A stretch of DNA of 64,000 nucleotides from Bradyrhizobium sp. Ai1a-2 (GTDB lineage Bacteria > Pseudomonadota > Alphaproteobacteria > Rhizobiales > Xanthobacteraceae), in NCBI RefSeq assembly GCF_000426245.1, contig NZ_AUEZ01000039.1:19080-83079 (forward strand). Reading direction: 5' to 3'. A program made the translations under genes and the position numbers. How positions within the stretch are numbered: position 1 is the first letter of the stretch; the number at the start of each line of letters is the position of its first letter. Below are positions 1 to 8,040 of the stretch, piece by piece. The notes under the pieces are model-generated. The model worked only from the letters and a program-made list of their open reading frames with translations. It did not search any database and was not told where the DNA came from.

Positions 1-349
1 GGCGATGCGGGACTGGATCAAGGCGACCCAGGCGCCGATCGTGCTGGGCAACGATCCTGAAGCGGCCGTGCGCGGCGCCGACTGCGTCGTCACCGACACC
101 TGGGTGTCGATGGGCGACAAGGATGGCGAGCACCGGCACAATCTGCTGCGGCCCTATCAGGTCAATGCCAAGCTGATGTCGCTGGCGAAGCCCGATGCAT
201 TGTTCATGCATTGCCTGCCTGCGCATCGCGGCGAGGAAGTCACCGACGAGGTGATCGATGGTCCGCAGTCGGTGGTGTTCGACGAGGCCGAGAACCGCCT
301 GCACGCACAAAAGGGCATTCTGGCCTGGTGTTTTGACGCGGTCGCGTAG
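1..349 (+). CDS. argF: Ornithine carbamoyltransferase, 3' part only
   Basis: This is the C-terminal third of ornithine carbamoyltransferase, cut by the left edge of the window. The enzyme condenses carbamoyl phosphate with ornithine to give citrulline in cytoplasmic arginine synthesis. Visible signatures are the ornithine-loop motif DTWVSMG and the HCLPAHRG motif, whose Cys and neighbours bind ornithine and carbamoyl phosphate. The final segment ending in AWCFDAVA is complete, with stop TAG. The reading frame is open from the first base, so the true start lies outside. It lies upstream of hslO on the same strand, with a palindromic repeat between them. I am confident of the family. Confidence 0.95.
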   Translation, partial: AMRDWIKATQAPIVLGNDPEAAVRGADCVVTDTWVSMGDKDGEHRHNLLRPYQVNAKLMSLAKPDALFMHCLPAHRGEEVTDEVIDGPQSVVFDEAENRLHAQKGILAWCFDAVA

Positions 350-367
350 CCGACTGCAAGAACGGCT

Positions 368-489
368 GTCGTCCCGGGCTTGACCCGGGACCCATAACCA
401 CAGGCCGATGTGATCGCGTTCGCTGGAACGACAGCGGAGCGCAACCACCATCGCCGGTGGTTATGGGTCCCTGCCTTCGCAGGGACGAC
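368..489. repeat. Palindromic intergenic repeat (single type)
   Basis: The left arm reads GTCGTCCCGGGCTTGACC and runs on to ACCCATAACCAC. The right arm returns as GTGGTTATGGGTCCC and ends in CAGGGACGAC. The unit fills most of the argF-hslO gap and could fold into a long hairpin. It is in the style of rhizobial intergenic mosaic repeats. A terminator role is possible but there is no T-run. Confidence 0.75.
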
Positions 490-551
490 AGATGAACTCA
501 CACTTCGTGAACCCCTTTCGTTTCGCCTCTCAAGACCCCAGATAGAGCGCC

Positions 552-1550
552 ATGGTTTCACAATCCCCCGACATCAAGATCACGGAAACGCCGACCCGCG
601 CGCCATCGGCCGTGCCGGTCGACGACGCGGTGCTGCCATTCGAGATCGATGCGCTCGATCTGCGCGGACGGCTGACGCGGCTCGGTCCCACCCTCGACGA
701 CATCCTGCACAAGCACGACTATCCGCCCGCCGTCGGCAAATTGCTCGGCGAGGCGATCGTGCTGACGACGCTGCTCGGTTCGTCGCTGAAATTCGACGGC
801 CGTTTCATCCTGCAGACCCGGACCGACGGCCCGGTCTCGTTCCTGATCGTCGATTTCAAGGCGCCGGACCGGCTGCGCGCCTATGCGCGCTACGATGCGA
901 CACGGCTGCAGGACGGGCTCGCTTCCGGCGCGCTGCTCGGCAAGGGCCATCTCGCGATGACCATCGACCAGGGTCCGGACATGAGCCGCTACCAGGGGCT
1001 GGTCGCGCTCCATGGCGGCAGCCTCGAAGACGCCGCGCATGAATATTTCCTGCGCTCGGAGCAGATTCCGACGCGCGTGCGGCTTGCGGTCGGCGAGGAA
1101 TGGCGCGGCGGCGACGGCGGCAAGCATCGCTGGCGTGCCGGCGGCATGCTGCTGCAGTTCCTGCCGAAGGCGCCGGAGCGCGCGCGGCAGGCCGACCTGC
1201 ATCCCGGCGATGCGCCCGAAGGCACTGTCGCTCACGAGGTTCCGGAAGACGATGCCTGGGTCGAGGGTCAGTCGCTGATCGGAACGGTCGAAGACGTCGA
1301 ACTGCTCGACCCCGATCTGTCGGGAGAGCGGCTGCTGTACCGCCTGTTCCATGAGCGCGGCGTGCGCGTGTTCGCGCCTTTGCCGCTGCGCGCGCAATGC
1401 TCGTGCTCGCGCGAGGCGGTGTCCTCGATGCTGAAAAGCTTTACGGCGAAGGACCGCGCCGACATGGTGAAGGACGGCAAGGTCGTCGTCACCTGCGAGT
1501 TCTGTTCGTCGGTGTACGAATTCACGCCGGATGAAGCCGGCGTGGAGTAG
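552..1550 (+). CDS. hslO: Hsp33 redox-regulated chaperone
   Basis: Hsp33 is a cytoplasmic holdase that is switched on by oxidation and protects unfolding proteins during oxidative stress. The 332-residue product has the usual Hsp33 layout: an N-terminal substrate-binding domain, a linker, and a C-terminal zinc switch. The four zinc cysteines are visible as CSC in QCSCSREAV and CEFC in VTCEFCSSVYEF. The length is slightly above the typical 290-300 because of an N-terminal extension of about 25 residues. It starts at ATG 552. It follows argF on the same strand, an arrangement I recall from other Rhizobiales. It converges with apaG. Confidence 0.96.
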   Translation: MVSQSPDIKITETPTRAPSAVPVDDAVLPFEIDALDLRGRLTRLGPTLDDILHKHDYPPAVGKLLGEAIVLTTLLGSSLKFDGRFILQTRTDGPVSFLIVDFKAPDRLRAYARYDATRLQDGLASGALLGKGHLAMTIDQGPDMSRYQGLVALHGGSLEDAAHEYFLRSEQIPTRVRLAVGEEWRGGDGGKHRWRAGGMLLQFLPKAPERARQADLHPGDAPEGTVAHEVPEDDAWVEGQSLIGTVEDVELLDPDLSGERLLYRLFHERGVRVFAPLPLRAQCSCSREAVSSMLKSFTAKDRADMVKDGKVVVTCEFCSSVYEFTPDEAGVE

Positions 1551-1578
1551 GGCGCGCTCGCTCGCCACAAACACAACC

Positions 1579-1670
1579 GTCATCACCCGCGCATGCGGGT
1601 GATCCAGTATTCCAGAGGCGTCCGCGCTTGAGTTGAGAAGCCACCGCCTACTGGATGCGGGGCATGACGA
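1579..1670. repeat. Palindromic repeat between hslO and apaG
   Basis: It contains the inner palindrome CACCCGCGCATGCGGGTG. The outer arms GTCATCACCCG.. and ..CGGGGCATGACGAG are inverted, and CAGTA/TACTG pairs lie inside. It fills the gap between two convergent genes, where a bidirectional hairpin would be a natural transcript end. I infer that role from position only. Confidence 0.7.
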
Positions 1671-1676
1671 GAGAGG

Positions 1677-2075
1677 CTAGTTCAACACCCTCTTCCCGTC
1701 CGCCGGGCTGTCGAGCGAAAATGTCGGCACATCGATCTCGAACCGTTCGCCGCTTTCGCTCACCATCTGGTAGCGGCCGCTCATGAAGCCGGAGGCGGTC
1801 GGCAGCGGCACGCCCGAGGTGTATTCGAAGCAGCGCTCGCCCGGCGCGAGCACCGGCTGCTCGCCGACCACGCCTTCGCCGCGCACTTCCTGCTGGTGGC
1901 CGGTGGCGTCGGTGATAATCCAATACCGGGTGCGCAGTTGCACCGTCTCGGTGCCGGAATTGGTGATCACAATGGTGTACGACCAGAAATATTGCCGGTT
2001 CTCCACCGACGAACGTTCCGGCAGGAAGTTCGGCTCGACGGTGACTTCGATGTCGCGGGTGACGGCGCGGTACAC
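1677..2075 (-). CDS. apaG: ApaG domain protein
   Basis: ApaG proteins are small Fn3-like beta-sandwich proteins of about 130 residues. The family was linked to cation homeostasis and diadenosine tetraphosphate metabolism in enterobacteria, but its biochemical role is not settled. The 132-residue product matches in length and in its conserved core: WSYTIVITNSGTETVQLRTR, then WIITDATG, then GEGVVGEQPVLAPGE and FEYTSG. The start is GTG at 2075, with a GGAG ribosome site eight bases upstream. It is transcribed toward hslO. Confidence 0.93.
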   Translation of the reverse strand: MYRAVTRDIEVTVEPNFLPERSSVENRQYFWSYTIVITNSGTETVQLRTRYWIITDATGHQQEVRGEGVVGEQPVLAPGERCFEYTSGVPLPTASGFMSGRYQMVSESGERFEIDVPTFSLDSPADGKRVLN

Positions 2076-2304
2076 GTTTCAGTCTCCTCAAATCATATCA
2101 TAGCCAATAAGTCCGTCGGAACCAATCGTCGGGCCGGGTGACGAAAGTTTGCTCAGCAGCGTTTTTCATCGCCGTTTGACCATAGTTCCGCTCTAAAGGC
2201 GCGAACGTCCGCGTCCAATCGCCGTATCTTGTCTACAAGTTGCGGGCAGATATTATATTTTTCGAGTCGGGGCGGCGCAAAAATCTGTTCGTTTACGGTG
2301 CCCG

Positions 2305-3555
2305 ATGACGTCGATTGCCGATCCAATTTCCGGAACGCAGCTTGCCGACGCCAAGGACGCGAGCGGAGCGGTCGTTGCCGCGCCCGCGATCACGATGCAG
2401 GCGACCTCCGAGCGCGAATTGCGGCTGGATTTGTTCCGCGGGCTCGCACTGTGGCTGATCTTCATCGACCATTTGCCGACCAACATCCTGACCTGGCTCA
2501 CGATCCGCAACTACGGCTTCTCCGACGCGACCGAGATCTTCATCTTCATCTCCGGCTACACCGCGGCCTTCGTCTATGGCCGCGCGATGCTTCAGGCCGG
2601 TTTTGTGGTCGCGACCGCGCGCATCCTGCGCCGCGTCTGGCAGATCTACGTCGCGCATGTGTTCCTGTTCACGATCTTTCTTGCGGAAATCTCCTACGTC
2701 GCCACCCGCTTCGAGAACCCGCTCTACTCCGAAGAGATGGGGATCATGGATTTCCTCAAGCAGCCCGATGTCACCATCGTCCAGGCGCTGCTGTTGCGCT
2801 TCCGTCCGGTCAACATGGACGTGCTGCCGCTCTACATCGTGCTGATGCTGTTCCTGCCCTTGATCCTGTGGCTGATGAAATGGCGGACCGACGTGACATT
2901 GGCGCTCTCGGCCGGCCTCTACGTCCTGACCTGGCATTTCGATCTCCATCTCACCGCCTATCCGAACGGCGTCTGGGCGTTCAACCCGTTCGCCTGGCAG
3001 TTGCTGTTCGTGTTCGGCGCCTGGTGTGCGCTAGGGGGCGCGAGAAGGATGTCGCGAATCCTGGCCTCTCCCGTCACGCTCTGGATCTGCATCGCCTATC
3101 TGTTCGCGGCGTTCCTGGTCACGCTGTCCTGGTATCTGCCGCAGCTCGGCCACATCGTACCGCGCCGCATCGAGCAGTGGATGTACCCGATCAACAAGAC
3201 CGATCTGGACGTATTGCGCTTTGCCCATTTCCTGGCGCTGGCGGCTATCACGGTTCGCGTCCTGCCGAAGGATTGGCCGGGCCTGAAATCGCCGTGGCTG
3301 CGACCTTTGATCCTCTGTGGCCAGCACTCCCTTGAGATATTCTGCCTCGGTGTTTTTCTGGCATTTGCCGGGCATTTCATCTTGGCCGAGGTGTCCGGCA
3401 GCGCCGGGATGCACTTCCTGGTCAGCGTCACCGGGATTGTCATCATGTGCGCCATGGCGTGGGTGATTTCGTGGTACAAGCACTCCGCCGACAAGGGCGC
3501 CTCGCGATACAAGAGCGCCGGTGGCAATGCCGACTTGGCGGGAGGGGCGGTATGA
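2305..3555 (+). CDS. opgC: OpgC-family membrane acyltransferase
   Basis: This 416-residue integral membrane protein belongs to the OpgC family. Members decorate osmoregulated periplasmic glucans with succinyl or other acyl groups. The N-terminal signature RELRLDLFRGLALWLIFIDH is followed by about ten hydrophobic segments, including FIFISGYTAAFVYG, as expected for a ten-helix acyltransferase. It starts at ATG 2305. Its stop overlaps the next start in an ATGA, so it is translationally coupled to the SGNH protein downstream. The family call is firm. The exact acyl group and glucan are inferred from characterised relatives. Confidence 0.88.
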   Translation: MTSIADPISGTQLADAKDASGAVVAAPAITMQATSERELRLDLFRGLALWLIFIDHLPTNILTWLTIRNYGFSDATEIFIFISGYTAAFVYGRAMLQAGFVVATARILRRVWQIYVAHVFLFTIFLAEISYVATRFENPLYSEEMGIMDFLKQPDVTIVQALLLRFRPVNMDVLPLYIVLMLFLPLILWLMKWRTDVTLALSAGLYVLTWHFDLHLTAYPNGVWAFNPFAWQLLFVFGAWCALGGARRMSRILASPVTLWICIAYLFAAFLVTLSWYLPQLGHIVPRRIEQWMYPINKTDLDVLRFAHFLALAAITVRVLPKDWPGLKSPWLRPLILCGQHSLEIFCLGVFLAFAGHFILAEVSGSAGMHFLVSVTGIVIMCAMAWVISWYKHSADKGASRYKSAGGNADLAGGAV

Positions 3556-4310
3556 AGTCCGGCTTATGGACCGTGCTGGGCGCGACACTGCTGGCCGGTT
3601 ATCTGGCCGCGGCCCCGGCACGCGCCGGCGATGCCGAACAGATTTGTGACGTCCCGGCCAATCTGCTGTCCACCGAAAGCTCGTTGACCAGGGTGGCCGA
3701 GGCGGTGAGGAGCGGCCAGCCCCTGAACGTGCTCGTGGTCGGCAGCCGTTCCTCCACCATTCCCTCCTTCGAGGCCAGCGCCTACCCGGCAAAGTTGCAG
3801 GCGGCGCTCAAGGAAAGCCTGCCCTCGACGACCGTGAACCTGTCCGTGGAGGTGCAGGGCGCCAAGACCACGGAGGATATGGCGGCCGGGCTCGTTAAGC
3901 TCGTGGAAGCAAAAAAGCCTACTTTAGTGATTTGGCAGACGGGAACAGTCGATGCTATCCGATCGATCGATCCCGACGATTTTCGCAACGCCATCGATGC
4001 CGGGATTACTGCGTTGCAACAGGCGGGAACCGACGTGGTCCTGGTCAACCTTCAATACAGCCCCCGCACCGAAAGCATGATTTCCGGCTCGCCATACTTA
4101 GATAATATGCGGGTGTCGGCACAGGAACATGACGTTCCGCTGTTTGATCGTTTCGCCATCATGCGTCACTGGAACGATGCAGGGGATTTCGACCTGTTCA
4201 GCGCCGCCCACGGCGTGGAGCTGGCCAAGCGGGTGCATGCCTGTCTCGGCCGTGCGCTGTCGAAATTCGTGATCGACGCGGCCCACCTCGGACCGGCGCA
4301 GCAGAACTAA
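3552..4310 (+). CDS. SGNH-fold protein, probably catalytically degenerate
   Basis: This 252-residue exported protein has a signal peptide (residues 1-25, ending ARA-GDAEQ). It is clearly a tandem paralogue of the next gene: DVVLVNLQYSPRTES here matches DVVLVDPQYSPRVTE there. SGNH hydrolases need a Ser in block I, a Gly in II, an Asn in III and Asp-x-x-His in V. Block I is disturbed (GSRSST at 64-69), block III reads GTVD instead of GTN, and block V reads SAAH at 217-220, so its Asp is gone. It starts at ATG 3552 inside the ATGA overlap with the acyltransferase. A binding or structural role is more likely than esterase activity. Confidence 0.8.
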   Translation: MKSGLWTVLGATLLAGYLAAAPARAGDAEQICDVPANLLSTESSLTRVAEAVRSGQPLNVLVVGSRSSTIPSFEASAYPAKLQAALKESLPSTTVNLSVEVQGAKTTEDMAAGLVKLVEAKKPTLVIWQTGTVDAIRSIDPDDFRNAIDAGITALQQAGTDVVLVNLQYSPRTESMISGSPYLDNMRVSAQEHDVPLFDRFAIMRHWNDAGDFDLFSAAHGVELAKRVHACLGRALSKFVIDAAHLGPAQQN

Positions 4311-4325
4311 AGGGAACCAGCGTTA

Positions 4326-5348
4326 ATGAGTAGCTACCGCCCTTTTTGTCGAAGCACATGGCTGGTCGCGGTCGCCGCCGTCACGGCATCGGTGCTCGTG
4401 ACCTCGCCGCTGCGCGCGCAGGTTGCGCCAGGCGACCAGCATGCGACGCTTTCTGAGGGCGCGAAATCCTATCCCTCATCCGACAAATCGGGATCGTCGA
4501 TACCGGTCGCCGCCGCGGCCAATGCGGCCGGCGCCGCTGAGGCCGACGCTGCGCAGAGGGGCATTGCCGGCAAGGCGATCGACAAGGTGAAGGAGGTCGC
4601 CAAGTCCGCCGGCGACATCTTCCGTCGCGTGCCTTGCCTGTCGCCGAAGGGCGTGTCGAAGACGATGGGTTCGCTGCCCCACGTGGCGAGCAAGCTTGCC
4701 GCGGGCCAGCCGGTCACGATCATCGCCTTCGGCTCGTCCTCGACCCAGGGCTATGGCTCCTCGGCGCCGGAATTCACCTACCCGAACCGGCTCGCGGCCC
4801 AACTGCACCGGCAATATCCCGGCGCCGACATCCGTGTCGTCAATCGCGGCAGGGGCGGCGAAGACGCGCCCGAAATGATGCGGCGCCTGCAGACCGAGGT
4901 GATCGATGCGCATCCGGACCTCGTGATCTGGCAGGTCGGCACCAATGCGGTGTTGCGCGATCTCGATCCCAGCGAGACCGGAAAGATGGTCGAGGATGGC
5001 GTGACGCGGATCCAGGCGGCCGGCGCCGACGTGGTGCTGGTCGATCCCCAATACTCGCCGCGCGTCACCGAGCGCGCCGCCAACGCCAACAAGATCATCC
5101 GGCTGCTCAACCGGATCGCCGAGCTCCGCCATGTCAGCATCTTCCCGCGCTTTGAGGTGATGCGTGAATGGCACGAGAAGCAGTCGATCCCGATCGACAG
5201 CTTCGTGATCGCCGACGGCCTGCACATGAACGACTGGGGCTATGCCTGCTTCGCGCAGTTGCTCGGCGACGACATCATCAAGTCGGTCGGCCAGATCAAG
5301 CTTGGCGTCAACGTGCCCGCCGACGTGCGGACGTATAGGCCGATGTGA
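4326..5348 (+). CDS. SGNH/GDSL-type esterase, exported
   Basis: This 340-residue protein has an N-terminal signal or anchor helix (about residues 11-31) and an Ala-rich linker to residue 125. The rest is an SGNH domain with all catalytic blocks: FGSSSTQG at 135-142 (nucleophile Ser138), Gly in the NRGRGG region, GTN with Asn207, and DGLH with Asp297 and His300. It follows the degenerate paralogue by 15 bases. With the OpgC-like transferase it forms a plausible acyltransferase/esterase unit that sets and trims acyl groups on a periplasmic glucan. The enzyme fold is firm and the substrate is inference. Confidence 0.87.
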   Translation: MSSYRPFCRSTWLVAVAAVTASVLVTSPLRAQVAPGDQHATLSEGAKSYPSSDKSGSSIPVAAAANAAGAAEADAAQRGIAGKAIDKVKEVAKSAGDIFRRVPCLSPKGVSKTMGSLPHVASKLAAGQPVTIIAFGSSSTQGYGSSAPEFTYPNRLAAQLHRQYPGADIRVVNRGRGGEDAPEMMRRLQTEVIDAHPDLVIWQVGTNAVLRDLDPSETGKMVEDGVTRIQAAGADVVLVDPQYSPRVTERAANANKIIRLLNRIAELRHVSIFPRFEVMREWHEKQSIPIDSFVIADGLHMNDWGYACFAQLLGDDIIKSVGQIKLGVNVPADVRTYRPM

Positions 5349-5355
5349 ATAAGAC

Positions 5356-5424
5356 GCGAATGGCGAGTGGCGAATAGCGAATAGGATCTAAAAACCACTC
5401 GCTACTCCCTATTCGCCATTCGCC
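5356..5424. repeat. Palindromic repeat, GCGAATGGCG type
   Basis: The arms GCGAATGGCGAGTGGCGAA and the inverted CTATTCGCCATTCGCC surround an AT-rich loop (GGATCTAAAAACCA). It lies between the convergent SGNH gene and metZ, so it may end both transcripts. Confidence 0.75.
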
Positions 5425-5429
5425 TTGAA

Positions 5430-6623
5430 TCACACCGTCTCGAGCGCCTGGGCGAAATCCTCGATCAGATCATCCGCGTGCTCGAGGCCAGCGGAGAAGC
5501 GGATGAAGCCTTCGCTGATGCCGAGCTCGGCGCGCGCTTCCGGCGCCAGGCGCTGATGCGTCGTGGTGGCGGGGTGGGTGACGAGGCTCTTGGCGTCGCC
5601 GAGATTGTTGGAGATGCGCGAGATCTTGAGCCCGTTGAGGCAGCGGAACGCGCCGGCCTTGCCGCCCTTGACCTCGAACCCGATCAGGGTCGACCCCGAC
5701 CGCATCTGCTTCTTCACGGTGGCCGCCTGCGGATGATCGGCGCGGCCGGGATAGATCAGCCGTGTGATCTTCGGATGGCTTGCGAGCACGTCCGCGATCT
5801 TCGCCGCCGTCTCGGTCTGCGCGCGGACCCGCACCGCCAAGGTCTCCAGCCCCTTCAGCAGCACCCACGCGTTGAACGGCGACATCGACGGTCCGGTCTG
5901 GCGCAGGAAGTTATGGATGTGCTCGTTGATGAACGCCTCGGAGGAGAGGATGACGCCGCCCAGGCAGCGCCCCTGGCCGTCGATATGCTTGGTCGCGGAA
6001 TAGACCACGACGTCGGCGCCGAGCGACAGCGGGCTCTGCCAGATCGGGGTGGCGAACACATTGTCGACGATCAGCCGCGCGCCGCCCTGATGCGCGATTT
6101 CCGCGATCGCGCCGATGTCGAGCACGTCGAGTGTCGGATTGGTCGGGCTCTCGAGGAAACACGTCTTCGTGTTCGGCCGGATCGCCTTTTTCCACTGGTC
6201 GAGGTCGAGCCCGTCGACCAGCGTCGACTGGATGCCGTAGCGCGGCAAGAGATCCTCGACCACGTAGCGGCACGAGCCGAACATCGCCTTGGAGGCCACC
6301 ACGTGATCGCCGGCCTTCAGCGGCGCGAGGATCGCGGTCGTCACCGCCGCCATGCCGGTCGCGGTCGCGCGTGCGGCTTCCGCGCCTTCGAGCTCGATCA
6401 TGCGGCGCTCAAACATGGAGATGTCAGGGTTGGAGAAGCGCGAATAGAGGAAGCCGGGATCCTCGCCCTTGAACCGCGCCTCGCATTCCTCGGCGGTGGC
6501 GTAGACGAACCCCTGGGTCAGGAACAGCGCCTCGGACGTCTCGCCAAATTGTGAGCGGAGCGTTCCGGAATGAACTAGCCGGGTTTCAGGGCGGTAGCGG
6601 GCGGATGATTTGGACTCGGACAT
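5430..6623 (-). CDS. metZ: O-succinylhomoserine sulfhydrylase
   Basis: MetZ is a PLP enzyme that makes homocysteine from O-succinylhomoserine and sulfide in methionine synthesis. The 397-residue product has the trans-sulfuration family core. LIVDNVF supplies Asp187 for the PLP pyridine nitrogen. YSATKHIDGQG contains the Schiff-base lysine, Lys212. The N-terminal RLVHSGTLRSQFGETSE and QGFVYATAE segments are typical of MetZ rather than of cystathionine lyases. It starts at ATG 6623 with GGAGG five bases upstream. Expression should be controlled by the SAM-II riboswitch and attenuator just upstream, so it would be shut off when S-adenosylmethionine is plentiful. Confidence 0.95.
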   Translation of the reverse strand: MSESKSSARYRPETRLVHSGTLRSQFGETSEALFLTQGFVYATAEECEARFKGEDPGFLYSRFSNPDISMFERRMIELEGAEAARATATGMAAVTTAILAPLKAGDHVVASKAMFGSCRYVVEDLLPRYGIQSTLVDGLDLDQWKKAIRPNTKTCFLESPTNPTLDVLDIGAIAEIAHQGGARLIVDNVFATPIWQSPLSLGADVVVYSATKHIDGQGRCLGGVILSSEAFINEHIHNFLRQTGPSMSPFNAWVLLKGLETLAVRVRAQTETAAKIADVLASHPKITRLIYPGRADHPQAATVKKQMRSGSTLIGFEVKGGKAGAFRCLNGLKISRISNNLGDAKSLVTHPATTTHQRLAPEARAELGISEGFIRFSAGLEHADDLIEDFAQALETV

Positions 6624-6661
6624 AGGACCTCCAACGTGACCATCCTTTCGGAAATGGTCAC

Positions 6662-6685
6662 AAAAAAACCGGCCTAAAGGGCCGG
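6662..6685 (-). terminator. Intrinsic terminator of the metZ leader
   Basis: On the minus strand, CCGGCC-CTTTA-GGCCGG is followed directly by seven T residues. The hairpin lies about 40 bases before the metZ start, between the aptamer and the gene, so it is the expression platform rather than a gene end. Confidence 0.88.
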
Positions 6686-6705
6686 GATCGCTAGGGTCCC
6701 CGGCC
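6680..6705 (-). promoter_or_regulatory. Candidate antiterminator hairpin of the metZ leader
   Basis: On the minus strand, GGCCGGG and CCCGGCC pair around GACCCTAGCGAT. The 3' arm shares CCGGCC with the 5' arm of the terminator, so the two helices cannot form together. This is a standard attenuation switch, inferred from pairing only. Confidence 0.6.
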
Positions 6706-6760
6706 TGTTTAGCGACTTATTTAACGTGGCTGCAAGCCGGCCGGCTCAAATCACCACGGG
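6703..6760 (-). promoter_or_regulatory. SAM-II riboswitch
   Basis: The minus strand carries the SAM-II (metA) aptamer pattern. P1 strands CGTGG and CCACG enclose TGATTTG and a pyrimidine-rich stretch ending in GCTTGCAG. After these come TTAAATAAGTCGCTAAACAGG, where GCTAAA pairs back into the loop as the pseudoknot. SAM-II aptamers are known upstream of metA and metZ in alphaproteobacteria. The placement just before a Rho-independent terminator and metZ agrees. Confidence 0.93.
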
Positions 6761-6875
6761 ATAAGTGCTGCTGATATTCGTTCCCGCTCTTTCCGTCAAG
6801 GCGGGCATCGGCTAACCGGTAAAATCCATGTTTTGGGCCTTTTATGGCTCCAAGCCGTCTTGAGGGACTGCGTCC

Positions 6876-7982
6876 GTGTCGTTCGTGCTGCAAGACGATG
6901 CCAATGGGATCCTGCCCGACCGCATGATCGCGGCGATGGCGGATGCGGGCCTGATCCTGCCGGCCTATCCCTTTGTCGAGAGCCAGATCCAGCCTGCGAG
7001 CCTCGACCTTCGTCTCGGCGACATCGCCTATCGCGTGCGCGCGAGCTTTCTCCCCGGTCCCGACGCCACCGTCGCCGAGCGCATCGATGAATTGAAATTG
7101 CACGAGATCGGCCTCGCCGACGGCGCGGTGCTGGAGACCAATTGCGTCTACATCGTGCCGCTGCTCGAGAGCCTCGCGCTGCCGCCGGAGATCATCGCGG
7201 CTGCGAACCCGAAGAGCTCGACCGGGCGGCTCGACGTCTTCACCCGCGTGATCGCCGACGGCACGCGTCGTTTCGACATGATCGGCGCCGGCTATCACGG
7301 CCCGCTTTATGCGGAGATCAGCCCCAAGACGTTTCCGATCCTGGTGCGCGAAGGCTCGCGGTTGTCCCAGGTGCGCTTCCGCACCGGCGATGCCATCCTC
7401 AATGCCGACGAACTCGACGCGCTGCATAGCGCCGAACGCCTGGTCGATATCGACGATGCCGATCTCACCGATGGCGTCGCGGTTTCGGTTGATCTCTCGG
7501 GCGAGAATTCCGGCGGCTTCGTCGGCTATCGCGCCAAGCGCCACACCGGCGTCGTCGACGTCGATCGCCGCGGCGGCTATCAGATCGATGACTTCTGGGA
7601 GCCGATCCGCGCGCGCGCCGACGGCAGCCTGATCCTCGATCCCGGCGAGTTCTATATCCTCGCATCAAAGGAAGCGGTGCAGGTGCCGCCGGACTACGCC
7701 GCCGAGATGGTGCCGTTCGATCCGTTGGTCGGCGAATTCCGCGTGCACTATGCCGGCTTCTTCGATCCGGGCTTCGGCTATGCCGGCGCCGGCGGGCAGG
7801 GCGCACGCGCCGTGCTGGAGGTACGCTCGCGCGAGGTGCCGTTCATCCTCGAGCACGGCCAGATCGTCGGCCGCCTCGTCTACGAGAAGATGCTCGCCCG
7901 GCCGGATGCGATGTACGGCCAGCGCATCGGCTCGAACTACCAGGCCCAGGGCCTGAAGCTCTCCAAGCATTTCAGGGTATAG
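6876..7982 (+). CDS. dcd: 2'-deoxycytidine 5'-triphosphate deaminase
   Basis: This enzyme deaminates dCTP to dUTP and so feeds dTMP synthesis. The 368-residue product is about twice the length of the enterobacterial enzyme. It is the alphaproteobacterial long form, which I read as two dUTPase-like halves: the first around QIQPASLDLRLGD and AANPKSSTGRLD, the second around DPGEFYILASKE and FRVHYAGFFDPGFGYAG. It starts at GTG 6876, with GAGGGA eight bases upstream. It is divergent from metZ, and the promoter region is shared with the riboswitch leader. The family is firm, and activity is inferred from it. Confidence 0.88.
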   Translation: MSFVLQDDANGILPDRMIAAMADAGLILPAYPFVESQIQPASLDLRLGDIAYRVRASFLPGPDATVAERIDELKLHEIGLADGAVLETNCVYIVPLLESLALPPEIIAAANPKSSTGRLDVFTRVIADGTRRFDMIGAGYHGPLYAEISPKTFPILVREGSRLSQVRFRTGDAILNADELDALHSAERLVDIDDADLTDGVAVSVDLSGENSGGFVGYRAKRHTGVVDVDRRGGYQIDDFWEPIRARADGSLILDPGEFYILASKEAVQVPPDYAAEMVPFDPLVGEFRVHYAGFFDPGFGYAGAGGQGARAVLEVRSREVPFILEHGQIVGRLVYEKMLARPDAMYGQRIGSNYQAQGLKLSKHFRV

Positions 7983-8040
7983 CAGCTATCACTGCCGCCA
8001 ATGCATGGCTGCCGAGGGCATGCACTGGCTCGCGCGGAAA

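Noticed and set aside
410..1042. A long plus-strand frame overlapping the hslO start
   Set aside because: It is Arg/Ala/Pro-rich, runs through the repeat at 368-489 and is out of frame with a clear Hsp33. It is a high-GC shadow frame.
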